NCBI GenBank assembly: GCA_022885665.1
Contig: JAGQDJ010000176.1
Span: 5,370 to 69,369, forward strand
Source: Triops longicaudatus
Lineage: Eukaryota; Arthropoda; Branchiopoda; Notostraca; Triopsidae
Length of the DNA stretch: 64,000 nucleotides
Reading direction: 5' to 3'
The position numbers were made by a program, and so were the translations under genes. Positions 48,465 through 59,691 of this stretch are shown here, one piece after another; the first letter of the stretch is position 1, and each line of letters starts with the position of its first letter. The notes under the pieces are model-generated. The model saw only the letters and a program-made list of their open reading frames with translations, made no database searches and was not told where the DNA came from.

Positions 48465-49872
48465 GTTAATCTGTTCATAGAACTGTGGATTACATTATTC
48501 TGGGTCTTTACGTCAGAGCAAGATCCTTATATCGATTTTAAATAAAAATCCGTCGGTATCTTAAATAACGATTCAACTTTTTATCGCAACAGCCTATAAA
48601 AAAATCAGCCAAGTCTAATAAATCGGGATTTTTCGAGCGGAAAATTCGATCCTATCAGATCAAATGATCGGATCTGTTCGGATCTTTCTTAAAGATCCAG
48701 AACACTGGTGCATGAAGTTGTGCAAAAAGTAACCTTTGCAATGTTGACTGTCAGATGACGGATGTAAGTGTCTATAATTCGAAAATTATTTACATTTCTG
48801 CAGCAATGGAACCACTGTCAGAATTACTTTTAGATAGATTCCTTTAGTCTCGTCTTTTTACTTCATGGTAACTTAAGCGTACTTTAGAGTGTGTTTTCTA
48901 TTTTACGTGAATGGTCAGCATAATTCATGCAGGTTCATTCAAGAAATAAACGACCGCGTGCTTTAGTAAATACACTGCAGTAATTTCTTACCAAAAGCAA
49001 ACAGAACCAATTTCTCATATTTGTTCTCATTTCTTCATATAAACACCGAGTTCATGTAATTTTTGTCTCACTTCGAGGCTCGTAAGCTTACGTAATCAAT
49101 GTAATATCCTTATGCTACCATAATGCATTATTTCTTCGCTGCAACATTTCTTTCCCCTCATGATTGCGTGTTTTCCGGGCCGCTGTGTTGATTTTTAATT
49201 CATCTACGAGCTTTCAAACCAATTTTCCCTTCATATGTCTCATTTTTTTCTTTTCAAACTAATTCCTTAACAACTTGCGCTTTTCGGAACGCTTCTTCAA
49301 AACCTGAAACCTTGCCTAAGTTTCTGAGAAACTCCTCGATTGAACCAAGAACAGTCTAGCAAAGCGTTACTCCGTAAGTAGGATCTTCCCGCCCTTGGAA
49401 AGCAGCACATAAGCTCCTTAAACTGGCTCGTTTCACTTTCCCGTGGCGCTTAAAAAACGGGGTGGGCTTGGTATTTGTGTGCACTTTTGCTTCAGAAGGA
49501 GCTCAGTTGTAACTATACATGGGTCCCGAACTTTATTGAGTCTTGTTCCCAAGGCCTAAGCTCTGCAGTAATTCCATGTACTGCTTCCCAGCAATCCTAT
49601 GTTAGTACATAATACCATGTACTTGCTCACAATCCTCCGCAGTATATAAGTCTTTAGAACGTGCCGTGAAAAAGGAAATTCGTCATTGTCGCAATCGGTC
49701 CACCCCTCGAAAGAAGTGAAGTTGAATCCCACGCCCTATGTAGCTACAAACTTGTCTTTAGAGCTCCAAAGAAGACCCTGATGGAGTTTGAAAGGGGGTT
49801 GAAAGGAAAGGCAAGAAGGAGGGTCGGAAGCTGTCCAAACTGTGGAGTTCTTGTTTTAGCACCGGTGATCCG
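48463..49872. other. Stretch with no gene seen
   Basis: AT-rich. GCAGTAAT at 48977 and 49565, and TATATAAG at about 49644 with no other promoter sign. Confidence 0.5.
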
Positions 49873-50061
49873 ATGCTACATCTTTTGATGTTTGTGAAAT
49901 CAGTGCCAAAAGTCCCTCGGATTACAACCAGTCACATGTTTCCCAGAGACAGGAAAATAGTGACCTTTAGTAAAGACCGTAAGCACCTAAAGTATCGTCA
50001 CGAAAGATTACGTACTTACTACGGTATAACAGAAGTTAAGAGTCCTCTGGCCAATGGCAAG
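49873..50061 (+). CDS. Candidate exon ending in phase 0 donor, basic peptide
   Basis: From ATG 49873 the frame runs 63 codons and ends on a codon boundary at GGCAAG|GTAAGG (GT at 50062-50063), a strong donor. Alternative 5' limits are acceptor-like CACATGTTTCCCAG (AG at 49945-49946) or AAATCAG near 49903. The C-terminal 40 residues are basic and hydrophilic (for example RKIVTFSKDRKHLKYRHERL, then RTYYGITEVKSPLANGK) and read like real protein, more so than most open frames here. No family is recognised. It could be a first exon or an internal exon of a + strand gene. Confidence 0.3.
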
Positions 50062-50914
50062 GTAAGGTACGCAACGTAACGGACTGAACTGTTACTGGTT
50101 ACCCCTCCCCTTAATCTCCCCACAAGGTTCACAAATCTCTCCCGCGCTTAGATAAGGGTACGGGCACGTGCTAAGCTTTAACTGCGGACAGTTTGCTGAC
50201 AGGTCGCTATGTGAGCCAGGGTTTTCTAGCGTTTTACGGAGAGACAGGGAAGATCGATTCGCTGATCCCTTACGCAGATAAAAGAGCAGATTTTTTCTTT
50301 TGTTTCGGGAAGAGTAGATAAAGGAACGGAAAGACAAGCGTTTGGAAAGGTAGGAATGCATAAAAATCGGCCATAAAGAGACATTTGTCCTGCAATCGAA
50401 GAGGAGTACTTCCGCAGTAATGCTGTTACGAAGACTGCTAGATCGGTACTAGGAAAGAAGAGTTCTTTATTTACGTGCGATTGGATGGAAATTTTAACGG
50501 TAGGAAAAGGCATTAGGTGCCGTTAGGTAGAGCTTTGGATAGTCTAATTGCCAGTGAATTATTTTCTGCTAGGTCGTTCACGAAATTGCCGACTCGAAAA
50601 TGCAGAGAAATTGAAAAGAGAACGGAAATATCGTTGTTGCCAACAATGAATAGCCAAAGCCACTGAGCAGCGTTTGATTTTTTTAGATGAATAATGAAAT
50701 TTTTACTAAACTTGAAGGTTACAGCCTGTAAAGCATTTCTTGTGATAGGATTTCACATTTTGTTTACTACCGAAGTGGCCGTTTTAGGCGTTATAATGAA
50801 CATCAATTGTTAAACAAAGTACATTCAAATAAGAGTTGTTCGGTTCATATTTGGTGAGCGTGTTTTCGCAAACAGGCTTCTTTGCAAAAATACTCGATAA
50901 TTGCGTGGAACGTT
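50062..50914. other. Stretch with no supported gene
   Basis: Reverse-strand frames at 50092-50361 and 50226-50513 overlap in different frames and carry no recognised domain. GCAGTAAT at 50414. Confidence 0.5.
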
Positions 50915-51840
50915 TCTGCACGTGTATTTTGTATTCGATGTACGTGTACATTTCTGCACGTATTTTTTATTTAAACTTTTCAGAAATTAAATACGTGTCC
51001 TGTTATGGACTTTGAGTATTTCCGCGATTGTTACGCACGTGAAATTAACGTACATGAGTGATGTACGTTTCTACAGAGGGATAGACATTTATGTACGTAC
51101 GTTAAATACCTGTACGTTTGCATGTAGGGCTTCTTTTCTATACTTGAAGCACATGTAGGTTATTCTAGTGTAAGGTACGAGCACTTTTTGTGTGTACAAG
51201 TGCTTGATGTACTTGTAGAAGTTTCACATGATTGTGTACGGTTTTGCTATACGTGTACTCAACGCACCCTTTACTGTTCTGCTTAGAAATGTACCTTATA
51301 GTGTGTAACGCACTTGTACTATTTGTATGTACACTTACTTTGTAAGTACCTGTAAGTAAGTACTTGTTCCCAAGTACGTGTTAATGTAGTGCTGAATTGG
51401 AAAGTTGGACTATTTCGCAAGTGGAGTTTCGAATCAAGTACGGTTGATGAACACGGATGAAACTAGGGTAAAATACGTGCAAAGTGCTCGAGGCAGTAAT
51501 GTATCTCTCGTACAATAAATGGTATAGAAACCTTGACGTCACCACGTGCGTTCAACGACACTGTGTCGATGAAAACCGACCTCAGCAGGAAAATGGAGAA
51601 AGACCTAGACTGTCGCACGTGTATGCCACGAACATATGCGTAAATTTCGTACACTCATTAAGAAAACAGGCCACGTCTCCCGCACGTACATCCACTACAC
51701 TTTACAGTAAGAGCTTACCCGGATCGTCTACATTTAGCCACGCAATACGTGAGTTGAAGGTCAAATTTTACCTGAAACATACCTTAGATGAATGTACGCG
51801 ATCTTAGTACGTAACATGTACACAAGGTATATCCAGTATA
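50915..51840. repeat. ACGT-rich island 1
   Basis: Roughly twenty copies of ACGT, mostly as TACGT, GTACGT or CACGTG, in about 900 bases where base composition predicts about three. Includes a full CRE TGACGTCA at 51534-51541 beside CACGTG. No fixed period is evident. The frames at 51463-51807 inside it are not recognised. Confidence 0.7.
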
Positions 51841-54169
51841 TAAAGCATGAATGGTGTATTTTACGGCCAGTAATTTGTTTTAATAGCAACCAGTGACTCT
51901 AATTAGCACATTGCGTACAAAATCGATTACCTTTCCCTTAAGGTTCCTATTAAACGTATTATAGAACATACCCTCCCAGACGTGTAATACACGGAGGATA
52001 AAATTTCTAAAAACCAAAGATTGTCCTGCCTTCTGAAAACAGAACTGTCCTACTCATCGTTTGACCATCTCTCGAAAATTCTGTGAGTTGTCAGACTGTG
52101 AAAATTAGAGACCTGTTCTCTTCGAAGCCAATGACGTATGTGATGACAATCCTGTCGTAGCCATCGATCAACTCGGAAGACAGGAGAAATGACCCTCCGG
52201 GCTCTCTCAGAAAGTATTGCCCACACTTTTTTGTTTCTTTGCACACAACACTACATGTGCATTTTTTTCCGTCTGGTGTCTCGCCAAAACTGAGGAAAAG
52301 TCTACAAAAAGAAATAAGGTAGGTGTTAGCTCATCCAATTTAACAGCGACCTATCACGCCAATTTTCTTTTACTTTTTCAAATGTGACCCCTTTTTTCAC
52401 ATTCTAGTATGATACTGCTATCCAAGGTAAAGTTTGGTTTATATAATAAGTAACAAACGTTCGATAGCCAACACAAACTTTGTCAACAAGGGAAACATAA
52501 ATTGCCCAGAGATAATTTGGCTTGGACTCCCGGGCACCCTTTTTTTACCCCTAGGGTGAGGGTAATTTCCTCCACGGGTACAAAAATATGTCATTTATCG
52601 ATTTTTTTTTTGCGACTGTAGTATCTTCCTGTTGACTGTAAGGTATGTGAAGGGGAAATAGAAAAAAATGGGCAAGATTTAGAAAGCCTAGTCCTTGGAA
52701 GCAATGTCAGTTTCTAAAGTCCAAACTTATCGAGTTGAGCGTAAAAGTGCTTTTGGAGGGACATTAATTTTTTTATCGGAAATTTATGGTCGATTTTTCT
52801 CTAGATTTTCCCCTAGCTCTTTTAATACTAAGAGTTCCGAGTCTGTTTAACAATGAGTTTTCTATATTTTCTCCCAAAAAAATTAACATGTTTTTTTAAC
52901 ATTTTACTTGATCTAAGAAAAAGACCACCGTGTTCAAAGTTTTCATTAGCAGTTAATAACCTCCAAAGCTTGAGTGAAAAAAGCTTCAAATCGTTAAAAT
53001 ACACAAAAGAGCTTGACTTCCTTAAGAAAAGACTCCTGAAAGTGAAGAAAAAAGTTAAATTATTTACATCGAGTTGTCAAGCATGCGTGAGTTTGCGTTT
53101 TTGGCGTGTAAGGTACAAAACGTTCCATGAATTTGTATGTCAAAACGTAAGATAATTTATGATGGGAATTAAAGTTGATTTCTTTGCGACGCCTCGATGC
53201 ATTTCCTTGGGAAAATCGGATGAAAGCAAATAATGGGAAATGAGAACGAGCTGTGGAATAAGCTTAGCTTACTGCTCACTAAAACGAATACAATTCACGC
53301 TCTTGGAGGGCTCTTTTTTCGTGCTATTTTCCATCAAAATACTCCCATCTTTTATTATCCTTTTTTGAAAAAAGAAAACCCTTGTAAAGAGTAAGCTTGA
53401 TTTGGATTCCGCTTTAAGCAAAAGGACTGACTTCTCTGTCGCTTGGAGGAAAAGGAATGTATTAAGTGTGAACGACTAAGGGGATTCGTTTGGAGGTGAA
53501 ATGAGCGTTGAAAGGGATAGAAGCGTGTCAGTGTAGAAGTCTGTACTCCAAAGGTTTCCTTTATTTTTAAGGTACCTTCTCACGCGCCTACTTAGCATGC
53601 AAAACTCCTTTGCCCAGACAGAGTGAGTTTTTTTTTGCGTCTTACGGAAAAAAATAGAAAAAGAGAGATTTTACTTTCAGCGCCTTGCATGTGCTACTAC
53701 TAGAGGCGTTGCCCTTCCCCCAAGGAAATCCGAAATCGGAATTAAAGGAAGACTGTGTGCGATAAATTCTAATACGCTGCAGGCTAAGGACAAAAAAGTA
53801 AAACGGCAACAATCGGCTTAGGAAAGATCGTTAGGCAGCGTAATTTCCTTCGCAGTTGTTTGCAACAAAAATGGAAATAGATAAACGGACAGCAATGGTT
53901 TGGATGACGAAAGGAGAGTCAGGCTGCGAGAACAAGTACAAACTAGCTTGCCTAATTGTTCAGTTTCAATTAGCGGCGTGGGATTTTTGCCCGATATAGA
54001 CGATTTGGATTTGATTTTAGTTCCAAGATGAAAATTGGACGTCGATAGTCTCTTAATAAAGGAAACGACTCTTAACATTGCAAAGACTCCAAAAAACGCG
54101 CACTTTAACCAGTGAGCGAAGCACGTCGATGTCCTATAATTCCGTAAAGTGAGCCAATGTTCGCCAGTT
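51841..54169. other. Stretch between the ACGT islands, no supported gene
   Basis: AT-rich and without ACGT enrichment. A 100-codon Lys/Phe-rich frame from ATG 52853 to 53155 looks compositional. Confidence 0.5.
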
Positions 54170-54925
54170 GCTCCGACTACGTCACCACAAGTACGTCAAT
54201 GTGTACGTCAAGTAGTTTCATTACGTCAAGGTACAAGTACCTCTGTATATTTCAAGTACAGCAAGTGCCTGCGGTAGGAATGCTAGTTGGAGTAGACAAA
54301 TTTACGTAGGTACGCTAACGTACAAAAAGATGTCAAATTATGGAAGTATGTCGATGTACATGAAATAGTTTTGGTACGTAGTAGTGTCTAACGTCCGCCA
54401 GTATACCATAGTATAGAAATACGTCGATATAGATCAAGTAACTTAAGGACATTTATTTAGGGGAAGCACTTAAGGTACTGACAGTACTTGAATTTACGTG
54501 TTTTAGCGCACGTTACGTGCTTTTACACGATAAGTAATTCCAGCACGTAAATGCAACTCAGGCATTTGTAGAGCGTCAAACTACTAAAAGTACTCCATGT
54601 ACGTCATATACTCCTGGCTTGGTATATTAATAGATTGTACGCTACTTCACGTCGTCGTAATTAAATCGACACAATTTACGTACGTTGACGTAATTAAATA
54701 CGCCGGTTTACGTAATTATGTCAATCTGTGTTCACAACACCAATGTACGTAATTTCCTCGGAATAATGTAAACCGTGAATATACAGCTGGTGCTTCTAGT
54801 ACTCCGTACAACAGGTACTCCTTGTGCGATAAAGCGCGTGTAAGTACGTTCATGCACTTCGTGTACCGGAGGAAATGTACTGGTGACCAAGGACGAAGTC
54901 TGTTGATTCGGGTACGATAATCTCT
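54170..54925. repeat. ACGT-rich island 2
   Basis: About two dozen ACGT tetramers in 750 bases, here often as TACGTCA or TACGTAA (half-CRE-like). The wording is similar to island 1, 2.3 kb to the left, and the two may derive from one ancestral satellite. No unit length could be fixed by eye. Confidence 0.7.
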
Positions 54926-57900
54926 ATTGCCCATTATTTTGAGAGTATTGACAAATATATACTAATATTGCTGAGTATATTATCTCATCAAAATCTAACG
55001 AAATGATTGCAATTGGAGTTATTATTTTCTCCTATTTTTGACGTTAATTACCAAAATGTTTCGGATAATTAGTTTAGCGTAGATAGGGGAGTAAGGCAAA
55101 AGTAATTGAAGAAACAAAGACATGATATGCCAGGAAGAAGGAAGAGTGTCCCTAGGTTATATCTCTGTCGCAATTAGTCGGCCGGTTGTAGCAAGTTACT
55201 GTCTTCCGCACCGTCTTGTGTTCTTGGGCCGCGTCACCGTGGAAGCTAATTAAGCACACCGGAGGAGTCTGTCGCAGACATATGGGCCTAATGAAAACCA
55301 ACTTACTGAAGGTGACAAAGGCGAAACCCGTTCAAGTAGTTAACGTATAGTATAGTACCGTGGGCTTTATTCCTCCGTTCAGAATTACGCGGAAGATCCA
55401 GGAGGCGCCAAAACTTCCGTACACGTGCGTATTACAAATGTCATGTTCATTTCCTGAGTTTTTGTTTCTATTTAAAAGTATATTTATTTGAAAATCTTAA
55501 GATGAACCACGTCGGTTGTGCGACGTATTATAGTTTGCGGTATTCTTGAAGTATAAGTCTTCCAGTGCTTTGGAGTTAATGCGCTATCGAGACTAGAGAA
55601 TTGTGATTCCAGAAAATAAATATTTAGTCTGTGTCATTATTGAATTTTTTTTTATCTTCTGTGGTGTATTCAGTTTTGGTTGCCTGAGAAGTTGGAAGTA
55701 ATGTACTTGTGTGCCGTAATATTGCTGCCCTTTCCGTTTCGTTGCTTTAATTAATGAAGGCATCCTTGCTGGGGAAGATAACAGTAATAACTACGCGGAC
55801 TTACTGCTCCCTCTTTGTTTTTACTTTTTGGTGGGGAGAAATTAGGCCCGGGGAGCAAATTAGTTTTGGTGTGTGAAGTGTTGAGTAATTTCGCTACGTA
55901 GTGATAGAATTAAGGGAAATTGGGGATTGACTGATATGCTGGATAGGCTAAACCCTAGTGATAACTTTTGAGAAATTACAAGCAAGGAATCACTCCTGTG
56001 TACGAATATAAGGAGTGCGATCTGTAAGTTTGGGCGTGTAAATATGACCAAGTTCAAGCAAGTCTCCAAATTCATTGTTTATTGAGAAGAATTGGTCTGA
56101 ATAGGAACTAAATGCGTCTTGAAGGATTTCAAGTGGGAGATTCGTTTGATTTTAAATATTTTTGAATCATGAAGTTATTGCTTACGCGTCATGTCAAGTC
56201 ACGTAGACGTTTGAAATTGTAGCCTTTAGCAAAGTATTGTCTCGCAAAAGTTAATCGTGCGTCGCGTGTTACCCAAGCAACTGCTGATAGTCATGAATAT
56301 TCGGAATGTTACTCGGCATGATATTATTCCTTTTGGGAAGGATAACGGGTGACTGGTATTAGCCCGTTGCAAATTTGACCTAGGCAGCAATGCGGAAAGT
56401 AATCTCATAACTCTTTTGGGAGAATTAACTGTTTTTCTGTGCATTATCAGTTCTTATGGGATTGACGTTCGGTTTCGTACCAAGATTTTACTATAGTTAT
56501 GGGTTAATTTTGATTCCCAATACTTTAAAATTCTTTTAAGTTTTCAAACCGGTAGCAGTTGGTTATTAATTCAGGCAAAAAAGTGCAAACAGTGCGACAT
56601 TCCATATTGCCAGCTCAGCGAAATATTCCGTATAATAGTTTAATTGAAATTTTGTATTAATAGTCTGAGATATAACATTTTCAAGATAATTTTCTAGATA
56701 GCATTTTCATTCGTCACTGATAGCGTGTGCTTACCTTATAAAATACGTAAGAATTATTGGCTTTAATTTATCATCCGTGTAATATGTTCGATACAATATG
56801 GTTCCATGCGTTTATGAGTTACGTTTGCCAAACTTCATATCGTAGGTCAGTAAAGACCTTTTGAACAAGTACGCGTGAAAACTGAATAAACCCTCAAAAT
56901 AACACTTCAAAGCCTTTTTGCTTGTTTTTTTTCTTTCACGCATAAACTTCGCATTCTGAGGTAACTTCTACGCTCAAAACATTTCGTAACTATTACTGCA
57001 ACTCTAACAGGCGCTTTCAAATATTTTCAGTATCTCAGTACTCGCCTTAACAATACTCTTCTCAACTTTCAAACTCTTAGCACATCGAGTACTTTTTTTC
57101 CTTCTTTTTCTTACATTATCACCTTTTTTCGCGAGGCAATCAGAGAGAAATGTAAGCGACAAATAGCATTCTCGTTAACCTGAAAGCCTTGGGGGCGGAG
57201 TCATTCATGATCTTGGAACCTCCTACAATTTTAAGTTAACCTTTTTTTATAAGCGTCTCTACATTAAGTAGTTCCTCTTTTCTTTTTCGCTTCAATTTAC
57301 CGTTGGTTGCGAGGATTGCGCAGGCCGAAAAATATTAAACTTTTTCGTCTCTTTCCTTTTGACTGCAACCGTGGATTTGCGAGTCCCCGAGTCTTGTGCA
57401 GAAATTGCTATTACTGCACACTGTTTGTAAGGTGTATGGACGTAAACGGCCCAGAGAAGGGTAGAAAGTCGTAAAAGCTGAAAATGCATTTTTGTTAGCG
57501 ACTAAGTGCAAAAAGCGTCGTTAGTCTAACGAGGTGGGAATGGAAATTTTTAAGATGGGTGAAAAAGGAGGTGGGTAGCCTCTATTCTCATCTATCTTCT
57601 TGTCCCTCGTTTCCCCACCTTACCTTATGTGGACGTCATATAATTCATGGGGTTGATGAGGGCAATAGCTTTTAATGTTAAGGTCCGTAGTTTCTCCAAC
57701 TTTACGAGAAAACCTTCTAATTTTCATTCTTGGGCGAGGGACCGAGTCAAGATTGCCACTAAGTGCGAGTTTCTCCGTCGTTTTGAAATTATACAGTTTA
57801 TATAATAAAGGGAGCTTGCCCGAGACTTCAATAGATCAGGCTGATTTGAATTTTTTGAGGGGGAAGGCACTTAAAAGTAAGAACAAATGTGAAAAAAAAG

Positions 57901-58879
57901 AGGAAAAGGACGCTTAGGCGTTATACAAAGCTAACACAATAAAAGAAGGGGAGAAAGAAAGAAGTACCTTTCATCTGGAGCGACTTTCGTGGAGAGACCT
58001 TAATGAGAGTTACAAAGCCAGTAGAAATATCATTGTGTTCTCGGTGAGATGTCGTGTGCTACCAATATTTGTTTTATTTCAGCAATTTGGTGGCCTTTGT
58101 TGTTTTCCTGGTCCTGGTGGGGGAACCGGGATAAACAGAGTGAAAAAGAAAGAACGAAGGGAGATGAACTACGTTGCTTTGATATATTTCTTTTAATATC
58201 TGCCGTGCAAAAAGGGAAATTTCTACGGAATATATCAGGGTAGGATTTGCTGTTTTATAATGTGTTTTGTGCGAGACATGTATAAGAAGATTAAAGAGTT
58301 AAATAACGTCCAAACGGAAAAAATACGGGATTAAGGCCGGTAATATTTCTCCGGAAATTTGTGTTCGGTTTTTCTGGGACAAAACCTATGTTTACAGAAA
58401 CGAGAGGGTATGAGACAGAGAAAAACGTCCGCTTAATGCTATTTCAAAACCGTACTTAGTTTTTAAGCGGAAGGAAGTCTTATTGCATTTCCAGTAATAC
58501 CAGCAGCTGCAGACATTTCAGTAGTTTCGTTATAGCAGTGTGTGCCTATTCTATTACTTAGTCGGCATGCAAAGCTGATTAAAGCCTACTTTCATCACGA
58601 TGATGCCTTCTAGCAAATAAATAGCTTATTTCTGCACAAGTGACTCAGATTAAAACTTGTAGTAAAACAAGTTTCAGTATCTTGTCGCATATCCGTTCCA
58701 TTGGTCGTTATCTTCGTTTAGGATTTGTTGTGTCTTCATTGCTGCATTTGGTGGAATCAAAAGATAAATTTCCACAGATATTTCTTTAGAAAGAAATGTT
58801 GATAAAGCAACATTACTACAATTCTGTAGTAGTGGTTAAAAAAATTTCTCACAACAATGCTGATGACGCACGCTACTTG
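54926..58879. other. Long stretch with no supported gene
   Basis: AT-rich DNA. A good acceptor (TTTGTTTTATTTCAG, AG at 58081-58082) is followed by three open frames, one of them hydrophobic (NLVAFVVFLVLVGEPG), but there is no convincing donor. Confidence 0.5.
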
Positions 58880-58942
58880 ATTTTACTCTAATATATTGTT
58901 TCTAATATAGTTTACTCTAATATATTTACTCTAATATATTTT
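58880..58942. repeat. Short AT tandem: TTTACTCTAATATA
   Basis: Three copies of TTTACTCTAATATAT plus a partial one, ending in TTTTCAG, an acceptor-like string without a usable exon behind it. Confidence 0.85.
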
Positions 58943-59461
58943 CAGCTTTGTTTCGATGACGTGTGCATTAATTTATTTCCTATGCATGGTGCAGTACCAG
59001 TGATATTGGCAGACCATTTTCAATCGTTTATTTCTGCAGTCGCAAACTCAATAAGCAGTAATAAGTAGCAGGATTTCTGCCCCCTGGCGTTCACTTAATT
59101 AAGACGTGTCCTGCAAGACGCTCGGTTAGCCAAGGTTTTGCCTCGTTTCGCAATGCGCTTTCAAAGCTAGCTCCCATATTAATACACAGTCAATATTTCT
59201 GCAGCCATACCCCTGGTAAATCACTAGGTTTCTGCAACAATAGGCATTCAAGCAACTCTTCCCCTGAATGACTTCCTCTATTCTCCTTTTGAACTCAAAG
59301 CCGATTTGGAAAACAATAACCGCGCACGGGAAACTTCCTGACACAAATTACGACTTTGATTTCTGCAAAAATTGAGAAAGCGGAGAGGTTAACTTTCGGC
59401 ATTTTTATTTTTCAGTTTTTTTCGCTAGGTGACGACAGTCAACTGCTCGATTTCTTTGCAG
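58943..59461. other. Stretch with clustered TTTCTGC motif
   Basis: ATTTCTGC followed by A, C or G recurs near 59030, 59067, 59197, 59229 and 59357. No gene seen before the frame at 59462. Confidence 0.5.
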
Positions 59462-59691
59462 GCTTTGACACTAAAGCATGCTTGTATTCCCGTTCCCCAG
59501 GGTACCGGGAGAAAAGACCAGAGAGTACTAGTGACGTAGTGGCAACTTGGCAGCTAAGATCCACTTCTTCACCCTACCTCTCTTCTCCCAGGGATGATCT
59601 TTTCCTAAGAAGCTTAAACCCCAAAGTCAAAGTACAGGCAGAATTTTGATTCCAGGTCTGTGTAAACTTTCAAAAAAAAAAAAAAAAAAAA
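59462..59691 (+). CDS. Open frame followed by poly-A: terminal exon or retroposed 3' end
   Basis: After the acceptor CTCGATTTCTTTGCAG (AG at 59460-59461) a frame of 61 codons runs from 59464 to TGA at 59647-59649. Its composition is balanced and hydrophilic (begins FDTKACLYSRSPGYREKRPE), unlike the Phe/Lys-rich chance frames. The same frame extends upstream to 59356 without a stop. Twenty-two bases after the stop there are 20 uninterrupted A residues (59672-59691) with no AATAAA before them. A coded poly-A right after a short 3' tail suggests retroposition of a processed transcript end. No target duplication was identified and no protein family is recognised. Confidence 0.25.

Noticed and set aside
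58083..58243. Exon after TTTTATTTCAG with a hydrophobic frame
   Set aside because: All three frames are open at first and no donor of usable strength follows.
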